A program made the translations under genes and the position numbers. A stretch of DNA of 11,589 bases, taken from Dehalococcoidia bacterium CG2_30_46_9. Lineage in GTDB: Bacteria > Chloroflexota > Dehalococcoidia > GIF9 > AB-539-J10. Position 1 is the first letter of the stretch. Each line of letters starts with the position of its first letter. Of this stretch, positions 1 through 6,322 are shown piece by piece. The DNA lies in contig MNYE01000135.1 of assembly GCA_001873005.1 (NCBI GenBank), positions 1-11,589 on the forward strand, written 5' to 3'. The notes under the pieces are model-generated. The model had not been told where the DNA came from, did no database searches, and was given only the letters and a program-made list of their open reading frames with translations.

Positions 1-130
1 AAAATGACAACTCAAAATGCAAAAGTTTTAATTTTTGCTTTGTATTTTTGCATTTTGCATTTTAATCTTTTATTTATCTTTGCCTTGTCATTTTGCATTT
101 TTACTTTTGCCTTTTGATTTTCTTTTTTGG
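1..130. repeat. AT-rich leader with repeated TTTTGCATTTT words
   Basis: This non-coding stretch contains the 11-mer TTTTGCATTTT at 46-56, 53-63 (overlapping, giving a 7-nt period TTTTGCA) and 91-101. Its exact reverse complement AAAATGCAAAA lies at 14-24, so a perfect 11-bp stem can form between 14-24 and 46-56. A second inverted pair is AAAATGACAA (1-10) with TTGTCATTTT (85-94). No open frame of note exists here. The array probably continues to the left of the window. Its function is unknown; it could be a simple intergenic repeat spacer. Confidence 0.6.
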
Positions 131-141
131 ATTTTGTTTAG

Positions 142-160
142 CCCTGAACTTGTTTCAGGG
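142..160. repeat. Dispersed palindrome, copy 1
   Basis: The sequence ccctgaacttgtttcaggg is an inverted repeat: stem CCCTGAA (142-148) and TTCAGGG (154-160) around a 5-nt loop. A second copy in the opposite orientation lies at 5991-6011 and matches 18 of 19 positions, which marks this as a dispersed element and not a one-off hairpin. It lies 61 nt upstream of the GAF-HPRT gene start. Confidence 0.7.
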
Positions 161-221
161 TAGAATTTACAGAGGGGGTAAGGGTGTCAACTATTTACGT
201 GGCTAGGAACGGGTGTGAAAT

Positions 222-1661
222 ATGAGAGATAACTATTACCCAGCTCTTAAACACATAAGCAAAATAGCCAACTCATTCTTTGGCTTTAGGAAGATTTGTA
301 ATTCCATAGCTAAAAGTACTACCAAGACAGTACATGGAGATGCTTGCTGTATCTCGCTCCTCAACCCCCAAAAAGAATACCTGATCACTGTAGGTGCTTA
401 TGGCTTAAGTGATCTTTATCTAAGAAAAGGCCCACTTGACGCCCGTAAAAGCCTTCCAGAAATTCTTGATGGGAAAATAGTATTTATTGCCGACGCTACC
501 AAAGACGAAAGAGTCCAGCACCCTGAAATGGCTGAGGCGCAAGGAATATCTTCTATCCTTGGAATTCCTATTCTTAGGAAGGGAGAGGTCATTGGTGAGA
601 TTAGAATTTACACTCGTGAGCCTGAAGAATTCTCTGAAGCTGACAAAAGCTTTCTCCTTAGTGTCGCCGATATATGTGCCATCCTTCTGGAGAAAGGAGA
701 ACTCTACTTGCTGGAGAAAGACTATAAAACAAGCAAAAGGCAAATAAACCCTCAAGTAGCTCAATTACCCACCAATGCACCAAGACCAGCCTTTGCTCAT
801 CCTAGCGAAGAGGAATTTGCTAAGCTCCTGGATTTCTACTCCATTGAGTGGCTATATGAACCTCGTTCCTTCCCTCTTCACTGGGAAAAAGACGAAGTAG
901 CTGAAATGTTCACTCCCGATTTCTATTTACCTGAACTAGACCTCTATGTTGAGCTTACGACATTGAGGCAAAGTTTGATAACGGAAAAAAACCGTAAGGT
1001 ACGTCACCTCAAGGAACTGTATCCCCAAATCAATATCAAATTACTCAACAAGAATGATTACATTCATCTTCTTGCTAAATATGGCTATTGGCCCTTGGGA
1101 GAAACTAAGGTAGAAGGGATCGACCGGGTTTTATACAGCCATACACAGATCCAACGGAGAGTCAGGGTCTTAGCCAAGCGCATATCTCGAGATTATGCCG
1201 GTAAAAAACCGGTCTTAGTGGGCATCTTAAAAGGTGTCACGTGCTTCATGTCTGACCTCATGCAGCATCTTTCCCTTCCCATCACCCTGGACTTTATGGC
1301 TATCTCGTACTACACCAGTGATGGCCAGGTGGTTAAAATAACTAAAGATCTTGATAGCAGCATAACCGGACAAGACGTGCTGATGGTTGAAGACATTGTA
1401 GACACTGGCATGACGCTAAATTATGTCCTAAAACATCTTTCAGCTCACAAACCAGCCAGTCTCCGTATCTGCACCTTACTGGATAAAAGGGCGCGCCGTC
1501 TAATAGATATTCCCCTTGACTACGTTGGCTTTGAAATTAGCGACGAATTTGTAGTTGGTTACGGCCTGGATTACAGAGGGGAATACCGGAATCTCTCCTT
1601 TATTGGCATCCTCCACCCTGAGCTAATAGAAAAAGATGAACGCGTTCACCACCTGTCCTGA
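222..1661 (+). CDS. GAF / PD-(D/E)XK-like / hypoxanthine phosphoribosyltransferase fusion protein
   Basis: The 479-residue protein has three parts. Residues 1-165 look like a GAF sensor domain, with a typical ending in which a short strand (GEVIGEIRIY) is followed by the FSEADKSFLLSVAD helix. Residues 195-290 resemble a restriction-endonuclease fold: a TPDFYLP motif (231-237, D233) and then VELT (E244), with Thr246 where the catalytic lysine of ExK is expected, so it may be inactive. Residues 300-479 form a complete HPRT of normal length (about 180 aa): LVGILKG (332-338), DFMAISYY (357-364), PRPP loop VEDIVDTGMTL (389-399) and the DEFVVGYGLDY segment (441-451). The HPRT part should convert hypoxanthine or guanine plus PRPP to IMP or GMP in the cytosol. 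The ATG at 222 begins the GAF domain; its Shine-Dalgarno is weak (AGGA at 205-208). The HPRT call is secure, the GAF call good, and the middle domain is inferred. Confidence 0.88.
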   Translation: MRDNYYPALKHISKIANSFFGFRKICNSIAKSTTKTVHGDACCISLLNPQKEYLITVGAYGLSDLYLRKGPLDARKSLPEILDGKIVFIADATKDERVQHPEMAEAQGISSILGIPILRKGEVIGEIRIYTREPEEFSEADKSFLLSVADICAILLEKGELYLLEKDYKTSKRQINPQVAQLPTNAPRPAFAHPSEEEFAKLLDFYSIEWLYEPRSFPLHWEKDEVAEMFTPDFYLPELDLYVELTTLRQSLITEKNRKVRHLKELYPQINIKLLNKNDYIHLLAKYGYWPLGETKVEGIDRVLYSHTQIQRRVRVLAKRISRDYAGKKPVLVGILKGVTCFMSDLMQHLSLPITLDFMAISYYTSDGQVVKITKDLDSSITGQDVLMVEDIVDTGMTLNYVLKHLSAHKPASLRICTLLDKRARRLIDIPLDYVGFEISDEFVVGYGLDYRGEYRNLSFIGILHPELIEKDERVHHLS

Positions 1662-1876
1662 GGCGAAAAATTGCCCCAAGTAACCTCGCTTCTTTCCCGT
1701 TTCCTCTCGCCTCTTTCAGCTTCCACTTACCTTGCGTCGGAATTTTACTTCCTCCGCCTTTCACCTCCCGCCTACTCGATCCTTAGCTACCCGTCCACAA
1801 GGTTTCTGCTTGATTACTTGGGACACTATAAAAGTAGCATGACCTTCGGATTTTGTCAGGGGACACACGAAGGAGA
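1662..1876. other. Intergenic, pyrimidine-rich stretch
   Basis: Between the HPRT fusion stop and the possible broken gene start at 1877 lies non-coding DNA. From about 1683 to 1800 the plus strand is strongly pyrimidine-rich (repeated CTTTC, CCTC and CCGCC words). A TATAAA-like element sits at 1827-1832. The word AGGGGACACA (1858-1867) recurs at 2540-2549 ahead of the MFS remnant. An open frame from 1671 has no protein-like character. Confidence 0.5.
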
Positions 1877-1980
1877 ATGCTAAAATTTTTAAGAAATTTT
1901 GGCTGATTTTCCCCAGGCCAACTTTATTGATCTTTGCTTCTGTCAACTATTTCTCCAGCCTAAAACAGCTATGGCGCTAA
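1877..1980 (+). pseudogene. Possible 5' fragment of a membrane-protein gene, frameshifted
   Basis: An ATG at 1877 follows an AAGGAG-type ribosome site and encodes MLKFLRNFG before a TGA at 1904. Reading from 1903 in the next frame gives a further 25 residues starting LIFPRPTLLIFASVNYF and ending at TAA 1978-1980. One extra T in the T-run at 1897-1900 would join the two as MLKFLRNFW-LIFPRP..., a plausible transporter-like amino terminus. The leader word AGGGGACACA is shared with the MFS remnant at 2560. The fragment ends just before a convergent gene, so it would be a truncated relic. It is too short to assign to a family, and chance is a real alternative. Confidence 0.3.
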
Positions 1981-1995
1981 GTCCCACTCCGGCAA

Positions 1996-2472
1996 TCACC
2001 GCCCCCACCCAACGAGTAAACACAAGCAGGTGACAATTACTCCAGCAATGATTACCCCGAAGAGGATAGATAAGAAAGCATACCGGAACTTTAAGCCTAG
2101 TAGGAAGGCAGCAATTGACCCAGTCCAGGCGCCAGTGAAAGGAAGAGGAACAGCCACAAATAGCATTAAGCCGATCTTTTCATACTTCTCAATGACTTTC
2201 CCTCGCCGCCTGGTATGCTCAAAGACCCAGTTGACCACTCTCTTACTCCACTCGCAGCGGCTAGCTGCCTTAGCCAGTTTCTCCAAGAAAAGCAACAACG
2301 GAGGTACTGGTAACATGTTGCCGATAATGGATAGGCACAATGCCTCGTACCACGGCATATGGAACGAATATATAGCTACCGGCAAAGCTCCACGAAGTTC
2401 TACTATAGGCAAAGCTGATATAATAACCGTTACCAATTCCCGGGAAATATTCCAACTAAGAAACTGTTCCAT
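1996..2472 (-). CDS. Small multidrug export family membrane protein (COG2426-like)
   Basis: The 158-residue, strongly hydrophobic protein has the family's early signature, a helix followed by ALPIVELRGALPVAI (residues 20-34), then GNMLPVPPLLLFLEKL in the second helix region. A basic cytoplasmic loop (about residues 70-100) is followed by AVPLPFTGAWTGSIAAFLLG and a last hydrophobic helix. This matches the COG2426 / Sm_multidrug_ex family in length and motif order; despite the name, the transported substrate of the family is not well established. The ATG at 2472-2470 begins just before the first helix; no clear Shine-Dalgarno precedes it. It is divergent from the MFS remnant, sharing the 2473-2559 promoter region. 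Just past its stop another frame stays hydrophobic, so a slightly longer original C terminus is possible. Confidence 0.8.
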   Translation of the reverse strand: MEQFLSWNISRELVTVIISALPIVELRGALPVAIYSFHMPWYEALCLSIIGNMLPVPPLLLFLEKLAKAASRCEWSKRVVNWVFEHTRRRGKVIEKYEKIGLMLFVAVPLPFTGAWTGSIAAFLLGLKFRYAFLSILFGVIIAGVIVTCLCLLVGWGR

Positions 2473-2532
2473 TATGGTCGTGATCAGTTTTGCATTATGA
2501 TAGCATAGTCCTGTGGGTCAGAAGCTAGATTG

Positions 2533-2538
2533 TATAAT
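2533..2538 (+). promoter_or_regulatory. Consensus -10 element of the MFS remnant
   Basis: A perfect TATAAT lies 21 nt upstream of the ATG at 2560. It is followed by AGGGGACACA and a strong GGAGG ribosome site (2550-2554). No good -35 hexamer is seen at normal spacing. The signals look intact although the gene they served is broken. Confidence 0.5.
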
Positions 2539-2559
2539 AAGGGGACACAGGAGGTCACT

Positions 2560-2935
2560 ATGGAAAGGAGAAAACTTTACATTCTTTGCGCTTGTATTCT
2601 TCCTCTGGCAGTGTGTTCTGGGGTGATATACTCAATGTTTTCCCTTTATCTTCATGAGGCATCATTTTCTCAATAGCTAGTTTCACTCTTATTTTTTGTT
2701 TTACTCCTTTGTGAGAGATTATCGGCTTGTATATGCTATCCAGGCTCTCGAAGGTAGCTCTTGGGCCGCCTATGTCGCAGCGGCAACTGCCTATGTTGCT
2801 GATATTATTTCTCCCCGGACTTTTCTTATAGGCGCTGTGATTACTGGTATGAATATTATTCCGGCTTTAATCTTCATTAAAGAGGTGAAGCCGTCGGACA
2901 AAAGTTCTGGCCAGCAAAGCATAATGCTAAAATAA
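2560..2935 (+). pseudogene. Degraded MFS transporter remnant
   Basis: The ATG at 2560, with a good ribosome site, opens a 38-codon frame whose product (MERRKLYILCACILPLAV... then YSMFSLYLHEASFSQ) looks like the first helix of a major facilitator transporter; it stops at TAG 2674. The following bases in a second frame read IASFTLIFCFTPL before TGA. A third frame carries VYAIQALEGSSWAAYVAAA and TAYVADIISP, like an MFS helix-4 motif, joined directly to a final hydrophobic helix and the tail IKEVKPSDKSS, ending at TAA 2935. Intact members have about 400 residues, so this is a frameshifted relic with large internal deletions. It ends 4 nt before the DRG-type GTPase gene. The MFS assignment rests on motif appearance only. 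Confidence 0.6.
2928..2933 (+). promoter_or_regulatory. Candidate -10 element immediately upstream of the DRG-type GTPase start
   Basis: TAAAAT ends 6 nt before the ATG at 2940, and CATAAT lies at 2920-2925. No Shine-Dalgarno precedes the ATG. If TAAAAT is the -10 box, transcription would begin at or next to the start codon, giving a leaderless mRNA. AT-rich sequence makes chance matches likely. Confidence 0.3.
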
Positions 2936-2939
2936 ATAT

Positions 2940-3920
2940 ATGCCAGCAAATTTGCCGCCACAATATTTTGAGGCTGAGAAACGCTATCGTACAGCCAAGG
3001 ATCCTGAGGAAAAAATTGAAGCTCTGCAAACTATGCTGGCGATTATGCCTAAACATAAAGGTACTGATAAGCTTCATGCTGAATTAAGGCGGAAGATTGC
3101 TAAATTTTCCCAGGAGACAGAAAGAAAATATGCTACAGCGCGCAGGACCGGGTTCTATATCAAAAGGGAAGGAGCAGGGCAGGTGATACTGGTAGGGCCA
3201 CCCAGTGTAGGTAAATCGCAAATATTAGCGGCGCTGACCAAAGCAACTCCTGAAATAGCTGCCTACCCTTTTACCACCAAAGTGCCTATGCCGGGGATGG
3301 CAAATTTTGAGGATATCCAGATTCAATTGGTAGATACACCACCTATAGGACACAAAGAAATACGAATATTGTTCGCCAACACCCTGCGGGGCACCGACCT
3401 TATTGCCATCGTAGTAGACTTGTCCCTAGAATCACTAAACCAGGTAGAAAATACTCTTCAAGAGCTGAAAGGAGTAAGGATAGAGCCCCGGGCAGAAGGT
3501 ATGGGACAGATAACCCCGGGAAGTTACCCCAAGAAAATGCTCATTATAGGAAATAAGAATGACCAAGAGGGCTCACACGATAATTGGAAGGCATTGTATT
3601 CACAATATTTTAGATTTTTCCCTATGATTTCTATTTCAGCCAAAGAAGGCAAAGGACTGGAGGAACTTAGAACGACAATTTATCACGCCCTGGAAATTGT
3701 ACGGGTTTATACCAAAACTCCTGGCAGCAAGGTTAACTTAAGCGATCCTATGGTATTGCGGAAAGGCAGCACAGTAGAAGAGGCAGCGGAGAGCATCCAT
3801 AAGGACTTCCGCATTGAACTAAAGTATGCTGTGGTCTGGGGTTCGGGTAAATACGAGGGACAAAGAGTAGGTAGGAAGCATATACTTCAAGATAGAGATA
3901 TAATTGAGTTTCACACCTAA
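2940..3920 (+). CDS. DRG/Obg-family GTPase with C-terminal TGS domain
   Basis: The 326-residue protein has a helical, charged N-terminal region (1-75), then a GTPase domain: P-loop VGPPSVGKS (85-93), switch I around AYPFTTKVPMPGM (108-120), G3 VDTPP (131-135), G4 NKND (205-208) and G5 SAK (233-235). A TGS domain fills about 255-326, ending RKHILQDRDIIEF. The G1 and switch I patterns are those of the DRG branch of the Obg-HflX superfamily, whose members associate with ribosomes and translation; Obg itself has a different N-terminal glycine-rich domain, absent here. The specific role is inferred. The start follows the MFS relic by 4 nt and lacks a ribosome site. The stop lies 3 nt from the stop of the convergent ADP-ribosylglycohydrolase gene. 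Confidence 0.88.
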   Translation: MPANLPPQYFEAEKRYRTAKDPEEKIEALQTMLAIMPKHKGTDKLHAELRRKIAKFSQETERKYATARRTGFYIKREGAGQVILVGPPSVGKSQILAALTKATPEIAAYPFTTKVPMPGMANFEDIQIQLVDTPPIGHKEIRILFANTLRGTDLIAIVVDLSLESLNQVENTLQELKGVRIEPRAEGMGQITPGSYPKKMLIIGNKNDQEGSHDNWKALYSQYFRFFPMISISAKEGKGLEELRTTIYHALEIVRVYTKTPGSKVNLSDPMVLRKGSTVEEAAESIHKDFRIELKYAVVWGSGKYEGQRVGRKHILQDRDIIEFHT

Positions 3921-3923
3921 GGA

Positions 3924-4823
3924 TTAATATGTTTTTATTTCTTTCATTTTCCATAAGCCTCTGGCTAGATCTTCTATGTATTCTCGATTTTCCAACTTTT
4001 TCTGCCAGGCATTAGGGATCTCCGTTACTCCCCACCAGGCACCAGCAATTGCCCCTGCCATTGCTCCAATAGTATCGGCATCTCCGCCCAAACTTGCAGC
4101 ATAAACTACAGCTTCGGAAAAACTAGAATTAGCTAAAAAGGAATAGATAGCAGCAGGCACCGAGTTCAAAGCCTCTATTCCATTGCCTAATTCCGCAACT
4201 ATCTCTTTTCTATCTTCCTTTCTGTCCAATAACTTTTCCACGCTTTCTAGCTTTCTTTTGTATGGCTCAAGCTTGGTAAAATCTCTTAACTTGTCAAGAA
4301 ATTTCGGCTCTTCCTTTAAGGCTAAAACTATAGCGTAAGCCTCCAGAGCTGCTCCCTCCGCACCTAGAGAATGAGTGTGAGTAATCCTGCTTGATTTATA
4401 AGCTATCTCTCGCAACTTTTCGCGATCTTCCCAGTACAAGAGGCCTATCGGGGCAATTCTCATTGCCGCTCCATTACCAAAAGAACCTCCCGGATATATA
4501 CTCTCTGCAGCCTTATCCCAGCTTACCCCTTGCTTTATTAGACTGAAAACACGGGGTGGGCCTGCTCCATAGCCACGCCAGGGTTCTCTTTCATAGTTCC
4601 TGATAAATGTTTTTGCCATATGTTCGCCATCAAATCCCTGGCATTGAATTAATGATTCAGCCACTCCTATCATCATCGCAGTATCATCTGTATATCTCGT
4701 ACCCACCTCTCTTACTTTCTTAAAACCAGAAAAACCTTCTCTACCTGCGCCTAGGGAATCACCGATTGCGGTTCCAATTAAGCTACCAACAAATTTTGCC
4801 AGCGTAATCTTTCCGTGATTCAT
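3924..4823 (-). CDS. ADP-ribosylglycohydrolase (DraG/ARH family)
   Basis: The protein of 299 residues carries the family's metal-binding motifs: GTAIGDSLGAG near the start (17-27), YTDDT (44-48), GSFGNGAAMRIAPIGLLY (113-130), THTHS (148-152) and GGDADTIGAMAGAIAGAWWG (246-265). The TDDT and GGDADT aspartates would bind the two divalent ions. Family members remove ADP-ribose from proteins, nucleic acids or small molecules; in nitrogen fixers DraG reactivates nitrogenase reductase, but nothing here points to nitrogen fixation, so the substrate is unknown. An in-frame TTG at 4835-4833 would add four residues; the ATG at 4823 is preferred, though neither has a clear ribosome site. It is convergent with the GTPase gene and divergent from pfkA across about 195 nt. 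Confidence 0.88.
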   Translation of the reverse strand: MNHGKITLAKFVGSLIGTAIGDSLGAGREGFSGFKKVREVGTRYTDDTAMMIGVAESLIQCQGFDGEHMAKTFIRNYEREPWRGYGAGPPRVFSLIKQGVSWDKAAESIYPGGSFGNGAAMRIAPIGLLYWEDREKLREIAYKSSRITHTHSLGAEGAALEAYAIVLALKEEPKFLDKLRDFTKLEPYKRKLESVEKLLDRKEDRKEIVAELGNGIEALNSVPAAIYSFLANSSFSEAVVYAASLGGDADTIGAMAGAIAGAWWGVTEIPNAWQKKLENREYIEDLARGLWKMKEIKTY

Positions 4824-5000
4824 TGAGATACCCAATGGACAAAGTTTTGCTTTATTTTACTCTATTTTTGCCTTTCTTTCTTGTGTCTAAACACTCTCAG
4901 ATGCTTACTTCAAGGGAATATCACATCATCGAGGCAGCGGTCACTCCTGGTGGGATATGAAGACATAATTGCCGCCAGAATCGTTGCCTTCCTGGCTCGG

Positions 5001-5009
5001 TGTTATAAT
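5001..5009 (+). promoter_or_regulatory. Extended -10 promoter of pfkA
   Basis: TGTTATAAT is a perfect extended -10 element (TGn followed by TATAAT). No -35 box is seen at standard spacing, which extended -10 promoters do not need. The expected transcription start, about 7 nt downstream near 5016, is almost at the GTG start codon of pfkA (5019), so the leader would be absent or a few nucleotides long. Confidence 0.5.
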
Positions 5010-5018
5010 AAAAGGGAA

Positions 5019-5990
5019 GTGAAAAAAATTGCTGTTCTAACCAGTGGCGGCGATGCCCCGGGAATGAATGCTTGTATTAGAGCAATCGTCCGCTATGGGG
5101 TCAGTCACAAACTGGAAGAAGTTGTTGGCATCCGGCGTGGCTATAGCGGTCTACTGGAGAGGGATTTCATAACTCTAGGACCTCGTTCGGTAGCTAATAT
5201 CATCCAGCGCGGGGGAACTTTTTTAGGCACATCTCGCTGTGAGGAGATGAAGACACCTCAGGGCATCAAAAAGGCAATTGAGATTTTAGGAAAGGACTGC
5301 ATCGAAGGATTGATAACCATAGGTGGAGATGGCACCTTTCGCGGTGCCGCAGCTCTGGCTGAGGCAGGAGACATAAAGGTAATTGGCCTACCTGGCACCA
5401 TAGATAACGATGTTTATGGCACTGACTATACCATTGGGTTTGATACCGCGGTAAATACGGCTCTGGATGCTATAGATAAGATTAGGGATACTGCAGAGTC
5501 TTTAGAGCGTCCCTTTTTTGTTGAGGTCATGGGGAGACACAGAGGCTTTATCGCTCTTAACGTAGGGATTGCTGGTGGAGCTGAAGACATCCTGGTTCCA
5601 GAGATTGAGACTGATACAGAAGAGCTTTGTCGTAGCATTGAGCGTGATCTTAGTAAAGGGAAAAAAAGCAGCATTGTGGTGGTGGCTGAAGGAGATGAAG
5701 CAGGAGGGGCACTTCGTATTGCTCAACACGTGGGAGAGCGCCTCAGCGTTGAGTATAGAGTCTGCGTGTTGGGGCATGTACAAAGAGGGGGCTCACCTAC
5801 GGCAAGAGATAGGATCCTGGCAAGCAAATTAGGAGCAGCCGCTGTAGATGCTTTGCTCAATGGCAAGTCAGGTTATATGGTGGGGGAAATGAATGGTGAA
5901 ATAAGCCTTACCCCTTTGCCGGAGACTTGGGGGAAGAGAAAGGAATTAGACACTAATTTACTAAGGTTAATCAAAATACTATCAGTTTGA
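5019..5990 (+). CDS. pfkA: ATP-dependent 6-phosphofructokinase
   Basis: This enzyme phosphorylates fructose 6-phosphate in glycolysis. Starting at GTG 5019 gives 323 residues, close to the 320 of E. coli PfkA, and begins with the usual KKIAVLTSGGDAPGMN. An open frame reaches back to a TTG at 4881, but the extra 46 residues are not family-like and lie across the promoter. Visible motifs are GGDGT (102-106), PGTIDND (125-131, catalytic Asp129), MGRHRG (171-176) and GHVQRGGSPTARDR (252-265). Glycines at the two positions that separate ATP from pyrophosphate enzymes (GGDG and PGTIDND) indicate ATP as donor. AAGGGAA lies directly before the GTG, too close for a normal ribosome site. The 3' end overlaps purS by 9 nt, tail to tail. 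Confidence 0.93.
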   Translation: MKKIAVLTSGGDAPGMNACIRAIVRYGVSHKLEEVVGIRRGYSGLLERDFITLGPRSVANIIQRGGTFLGTSRCEEMKTPQGIKKAIEILGKDCIEGLITIGGDGTFRGAAALAEAGDIKVIGLPGTIDNDVYGTDYTIGFDTAVNTALDAIDKIRDTAESLERPFFVEVMGRHRGFIALNVGIAGGAEDILVPEIETDTEELCRSIERDLSKGKKSSIVVVAEGDEAGGALRIAQHVGERLSVEYRVCVLGHVQRGGSPTARDRILASKLGAAAVDALLNGKSGYMVGEMNGEISLTPLPETWGKRKELDTNLLRLIKILSV

Positions 5991-6242
5991 ACCCTGAATC
6001 AAGTTCAGGGTCAAGGAATAATTCTCTATAACAGGATTAGCTAGTAACTTGCGACACATCTGGTCGGCTTGTCCCCGAGCTTTATCTTCATCATCCTGAT
6101 TTATTTTTACTTCTATATATTTCCCGGCACGCACGCTAATCACATCACTAAAGCCCAGATTGTGCAGCGCCCCTTTTATGGTCAAGCCTTGAGGGTCATT
6201 AACTGTCGGTTTTAGACTGATATAAACTTTGGCTAAATACAT
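5982..6242 (-). CDS. purS: Phosphoribosylformylglycinamidine synthase subunit PurS
   Basis: The 86-residue protein matches PurS: AKVYISLKPTVNDPQG (4-19), ALHNLGF (25-31), VRAGKYIEVKI (37-47) and CRKLLANPVIENY (63-75). PurS is the small subunit that, with PurQ and small PurL, converts FGAR to FGAM in de novo purine synthesis; neither partner is in the window and the downstream gene is convergent, so this copy is not followed by purQL. A good ribosome site (AAGAGG) lies 8 nt before the ATG at 6242. Residues 78-84 (TLNLIQG) are encoded by the dispersed palindrome at 5991-6011, so the C-terminal tail seems to have been replaced by repeat sequence; the conserved core is intact. Confidence 0.9.
   Translation of the reverse strand: MYLAKVYISLKPTVNDPQGLTIKGALHNLGFSDVISVRAGKYIEVKINQDDEDKARGQADQMCRKLLANPVIENYSLTLNLIQGSN
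5991..6011. repeat. Dispersed palindrome, copy 2, between pfkA and purS ends
   Basis: An 8-bp perfect stem, ACCCTGAA (5991-5998) with TTCAGGGT (6004-6011), encloses the loop TCAAG. Its reverse complement matches copy 1 (142-160) at 18 of 19 positions. It begins at the base after the pfkA stop and lies inside the last codons of purS. It could serve as a hairpin at the 3' ends of both convergent mRNAs, but no clear T-run follows on the pfkA side. Confidence 0.7.
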
Positions 6243-6322
6243 CTTGAAACCTCTTTAGTCTATCACTTATTACTATTCTACACTATAAGCCTTGTTGGTT
6301 TTTCTATCCATATGAAGGGATA

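Noticed and set aside
420..764. 114-codon minus-strand frame inside the GAF-HPRT gene
   Set aside because: It lies entirely opposite the GAF coding region, which has clear domain signals on the plus strand.
1671..1883. 70-codon open frame after the HPRT fusion
   Set aside because: It comes from a pyrimidine-rich stretch, has low-complexity Ser/Leu/Pro composition and no convincing ribosome site or family resemblance.
1882..1900. AAAATTT/AAATTTT hairpin considered as a terminator
   Set aside because: The stem is purely A-T and no T-run follows on either strand, so a terminator role is not supported.
2030..2500. 156-codon plus-strand frame opposite the small export protein
   Set aside because: It is a shadow of a well-recognised membrane protein gene on the other strand; its translation has no protein family character.
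4881..5018. In-frame extension of pfkA back to a TTG codon at 4881
   Set aside because: The added 46 residues are not family-like, the GTG at 5019 gives the normal length and N-terminal motif, and the extended -10 promoter lies inside this stretch.
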